Shown here: positions 61,991 through 64,000 of the stretch, piece after piece
Layout: each line of letters opens with the position of its first letter
Position numbering within the stretch: position 1 is the stretch's first letter
DNA from: an uncultured Paracoccaceae bacterium
GTDB taxonomy: Bacteria > Pseudomonadota > Alphaproteobacteria > Rhodobacterales > Rhodobacteraceae
Assembly: GCA_947500135.1 (NCBI GenBank)
Contig: CANMQX010000003.1
Coordinates: forward strand, 186,001 to 250,000
Direction: 5' to 3'
Length of the DNA: 64,000 nucleotides
The notes under the pieces: generated by a model
Databases searched by the model: none
Seen by the model: the letters and a program-made list of their open reading frames with translations, nothing else
Told to the model about the DNA's origin: nothing
Translations under genes and position numbers: made by a program

Positions 61991-62352
61991 AAAATGCTGT
62001 CGGCAAAGCGTCGGCGCAACGTCAGCAAAGCGTCGGACAGTTCCAGGCTATGCGTTGACCGAGTGTTTACGACTTCAGGATAACGTAGCCTGTGCATCCG
62101 AGAGCGTTTGTGGGGCAGATCCGGATCAGATCCGGAGCTGGGCAGATAATTTTTGTCTATTATTGGCTACAGATGCGCAACAATCTGCCGCTTTTGGCTG
62201 GAATGGTTTGTTGGCGTAGAAATTAACACTCTGTTTATGTTTCGCTGAATATAGTGATTCTAATAGAGGTATGGTGTCTTGCGGGTAACACAACCAAAGC
62301 GTGACTACACCAAGGGCTGGATTCGACTCGGAAATACTGGGAAGTGAACTGG
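61991..62352. other. Intergenic region with 11-bp repeat array, no gene
   Basis: About 360 nt. The left end holds the repeat array at 61999-62038. The right half is AT-rich with TTTATG and TAATAG-like elements before the small membrane protein gene, where its promoter probably lies. No convincing ORF or RNA was seen. Confidence 0.5.
61999..62038. repeat. Four GTCGG(C)-type units at 11-bp spacing (array 2)
   Basis: Cores start at 61999, 62010, 62021 (variant GTCAGC) and 62032, exactly 11 bp apart, ending GTCGGAC. About 31 of 41 positions match array 1 at 3543 with no gaps. It begins 9 nt after the udh-like stop. Function is unknown; a phased protein-binding array or a repeat family are the obvious options. 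Confidence 0.75.
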
Positions 62353-62601
62353 ATGCAGTCGCAAGAATTCATGATCGCCAACGCTGAAGATGTCAGCACG
62401 CCGGGAAAGCCGGTTCTGTTTTATGCGCTGCTTTGCGGTGTCATTAGCGGCACCGCCTCCAACGTTACCGCATTGCTGCTTGGCCATTCATTTTGGATCG
62501 GTCTGTTGTGTCACAGCTTTGTGGGCATGCTGGGCATGCTTCTTGTGATCGCGGCGTATTTGGTGCGCGGCGAAAAAGTCGAGGATGACAGCGCGTCATA
62601 G
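62353..62601 (+). CDS. Small two-helix membrane protein, unknown function
   Basis: An 82-residue protein starting MQSQEFMIANAEDVSTPGKP. Two hydrophobic segments, VLFYALLCGVISGTASNVTALLLG and HSFVGMLGMLLVIAAYLV, are predicted transmembrane helices, followed by a short acidic tail. GTG at 62344 is an alternative start. I do not recognise the family; it stands alone between the udh-like gene and the convergent TPR gene. Confidence 0.55.
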   Translation: MQSQEFMIANAEDVSTPGKPVLFYALLCGVISGTASNVTALLLGHSFWIGLLCHSFVGMLGMLLVIAAYLVRGEKVEDDSAS

Positions 62602-62639
62602 CGTTTGTCAGTACATTGCGCGACTGACCGCGCGCTTTC

Positions 62640-64000
62640 TTATTCCTGCATCTCTGACAACAATCTGCGTGCTTCGGCGATTTGCGGCAGTTCGCTGCCT
62701 TGCCCAATACTGACGGCGCGCGTCAACGTGTCGATAGCATCTGCATTCCGTTCCAGCGCGACGTAGGTCAGGCCAAGATGATACTGGGTCAGCGCATCTT
62801 CATGCAGGCCGCGCGCGGCTGGTTCCAGATATGACAGCGCCTCTTCATAGTCGCCGCGACGGTAAGCGATCCAGCCAAGCGTATCCTGAAACGCCGGAAC
62901 ATCCGTGCCCCGCATCCGGGCGGCGATACCATAGGCCCGTTCCAGATTGGCATCATCATCGCGATGGGTGGTGATCAGGCTTGCCAGATTATTGGCAACG
63001 ATCAGGCTGCTGCTGTCGCGGGCATAAAGTTGTTCCAGAATGGTAATTGCACCATCGAAATCACCCAAAACCTCCAACCGGCCCGATTTGATCAGATTGG
63101 CCATCATCGCATCAGGCGCGTCGGCCAGAACCTGATCCAGAACCGCGTCGCCGTCGGCCTGACGGTCCTGCGACAAAAGCAAGCCATAGAGCCGCCCAAG
63201 CACCTGTTCATTGGTGGGGTAGCTGGCCAGCAGATCGCGGTAGATCGCTTCGCCTGCGGGGGCATCATCCATCAAGACCAGAATGTCGGCCTGTAGGAAC
63301 CGCAGGGTCGGATCATCCGGGGCTGTTTCCAATTCGGTGGCGACGAATGCACGTGCCTCATCCAGTCGCCCGGCCCTGATCTGCGCTTCGACCAACCGCG
63401 CCTTTGCGGCGGATGTGCTTTCACCACCAGCGACGATATTTTCCAGAAAGGCCTGCGTGTCGTCATAACGTTCCTGTCGGTTCAGTAGGGCCACCTCGAT
63501 CTGGTCAGCGACACCTGTAGCGGCTGGCGTATCAATGGCGCGCAGTTTCCAGATCGTGCGGGTGACCTTGTTCCACTCACCCAGCTGTAGATGAATTTCG
63601 GCCAGCTTGGCCAGAAGCTCAGGGTTTTCGGGGTTCACCGCCAAGGCGCTGTTGACCACTGTTTCAGCGGCGTTCACCCAATCTTGCTGAAGCAGGTAAT
63701 TGGCCTGTCGTAGTGACGGATTTACCGCCTGATTGGATACTTCGACCGCAACTGCATAGCGTTCAGCGGCCAGATTATGGTCACCCGCCCGTTCATGTGC
63801 CCCGGCCAACATGGTGATCAGGCCAACGTCGCGCGGTGCCTCAGTCAGGGCTTGCCGCAGGATAATGACGGCGCTGCCCGGGTCATCAGCCTCGATGGCC
63901 CATACGGCCTGCATGCGCAGCGCCTCGACATGGCCAGCATTTGTTTCCAGCACATTGGCGACCTGCGCTTTGGCATCCTCGGTCTTGCCCTGTGCGTTCA
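62640..64000 (-). CDS. Tetratricopeptide-repeat protein (N-terminus beyond window edge)
   Basis: At least 453 residues are visible and the frame continues past the right edge. It consists almost entirely of TPR-type helix pairs, for example NPENPELLAKLAEIHLQLGEW, DAMMANLIKSGRLEVLGDFDGAITILEQLY and TQYHLGLTYVALERNADAIDTLTRAVS, with a Pro or Ala at many turns. The long array resembles PrsT/BepA-like scaffolds that support secretion or polysaccharide systems, but no catalytic domain is in view. It ends in LLSEMQE. Confidence 0.8.
   Translation of the reverse strand, partial: NAQGKTEDAKAQVANVLETNAGHVEALRMQAVWAIEADDPGSAVIILRQALTEAPRDVGLITMLAGAHERAGDHNLAAERYAVAVEVSNQAVNPSLRQANYLLQQDWVNAAETVVNSALAVNPENPELLAKLAEIHLQLGEWNKVTRTIWKLRAIDTPAATGVADQIEVALLNRQERYDDTQAFLENIVAGGESTSAAKARLVEAQIRAGRLDEARAFVATELETAPDDPTLRFLQADILVLMDDAPAGEAIYRDLLASYPTNEQVLGRLYGLLLSQDRQADGDAVLDQVLADAPDAMMANLIKSGRLEVLGDFDGAITILEQLYARDSSSLIVANNLASLITTHRDDDANLERAYGIAARMRGTDVPAFQDTLGWIAYRRGDYEEALSYLEPAARGLHEDALTQYHLGLTYVALERNADAIDTLTRAVSIGQGSELPQIAEARRLLSEMQE

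Overview
The window looks like chromosome of a marine member of the Rhodobacterales (roseobacter group, Loktanella/Yoonia-like). This rests on gene content: Hint-domain secreted proteins, DUF2125, DUF2853 and DUF3726 proteins, the TIGR01459-type HAD phosphatase, the hemD/mitofilin-like/hemY block divergent from tsaD-gpsA, and the ycjX-ycjF pair. GC content appears moderately high by eye and was not computed. No plasmid origin, CRISPR array, rRNA or intact prophage was seen.

Layout. 1-4.5 kb: leftward housekeeping genes (threonine aldolase cut by the window edge, a YcgN-like protein, ribF, a MaoC hydratase, a HAD phosphatase, Mn-dependent pyrophosphatase). 4.6-5 kb: a rightward transcript with a sigma70-like promoter, two five-codon mini-ORFs with strong Shine-Dalgarno (SD) sequences, then a basic 61-residue protein. 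5-13 kb: a TbpB-like lipoprotein, DUF2161 protein, TraB/GumN protein, a 50-residue membrane protein, a Crp/Fnr regulator, an unrecognised 326-residue protein, and an enoyl-CoA hydratase/acyl-CoA synthetase pair. 13-20 kb: a PepSY-like secreted protein with a PhoP/PhoQ-type two-component system, DUF2125 protein, and the YcjX-GNAT-YcjF cluster. 20-29 kb: truA, a two-gene unit of unknown function, and tamA-tamB. 29-38 kb: an 863-residue RTX/Hint protein, a complete oppABCDF peptide importer, and a hemerythrin-like protein.

38.4-44.0 kb is an accessory, partly decayed region. It holds an integrase fragment, an IS3-type OrfA fragment, a second Hint protein, a truncated envelope domain, a second TbpB-like lipoprotein, a two-gene unit with a 33-residue ORF, and a hairpin-dense stretch ending at tRNA-Thr(CGT). 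44.2-55 kb returns to core genes: hemY, mitofilin-like, hemD, tsaD, gpsA, YciI, EVE, DUF1761, DUF2853, extensin-like, ahcY, an HD hydrolase and a GNAT. 55-62 kb is a catabolic cluster: LysR regulator, hydantoinase/oxoprolinase A and B subunits, an FAD amine oxidoreductase and a uronate-dehydrogenase-like enzyme. The window closes with a small membrane protein and a TPR protein cut by the right edge.

Most interesting: the duplicated mini-ORF leader (4.6-5 kb), the structured RNA candidate beside tRNA-Thr (43.65-43.9 kb), two intergenic arrays of four GTCGGC-type units at exactly 11-bp spacing (3.54 kb and 62.0 kb), and a palindromic element inside the hydantoinase A gene. All functions are inferred from reading the sequence; no searches were run.
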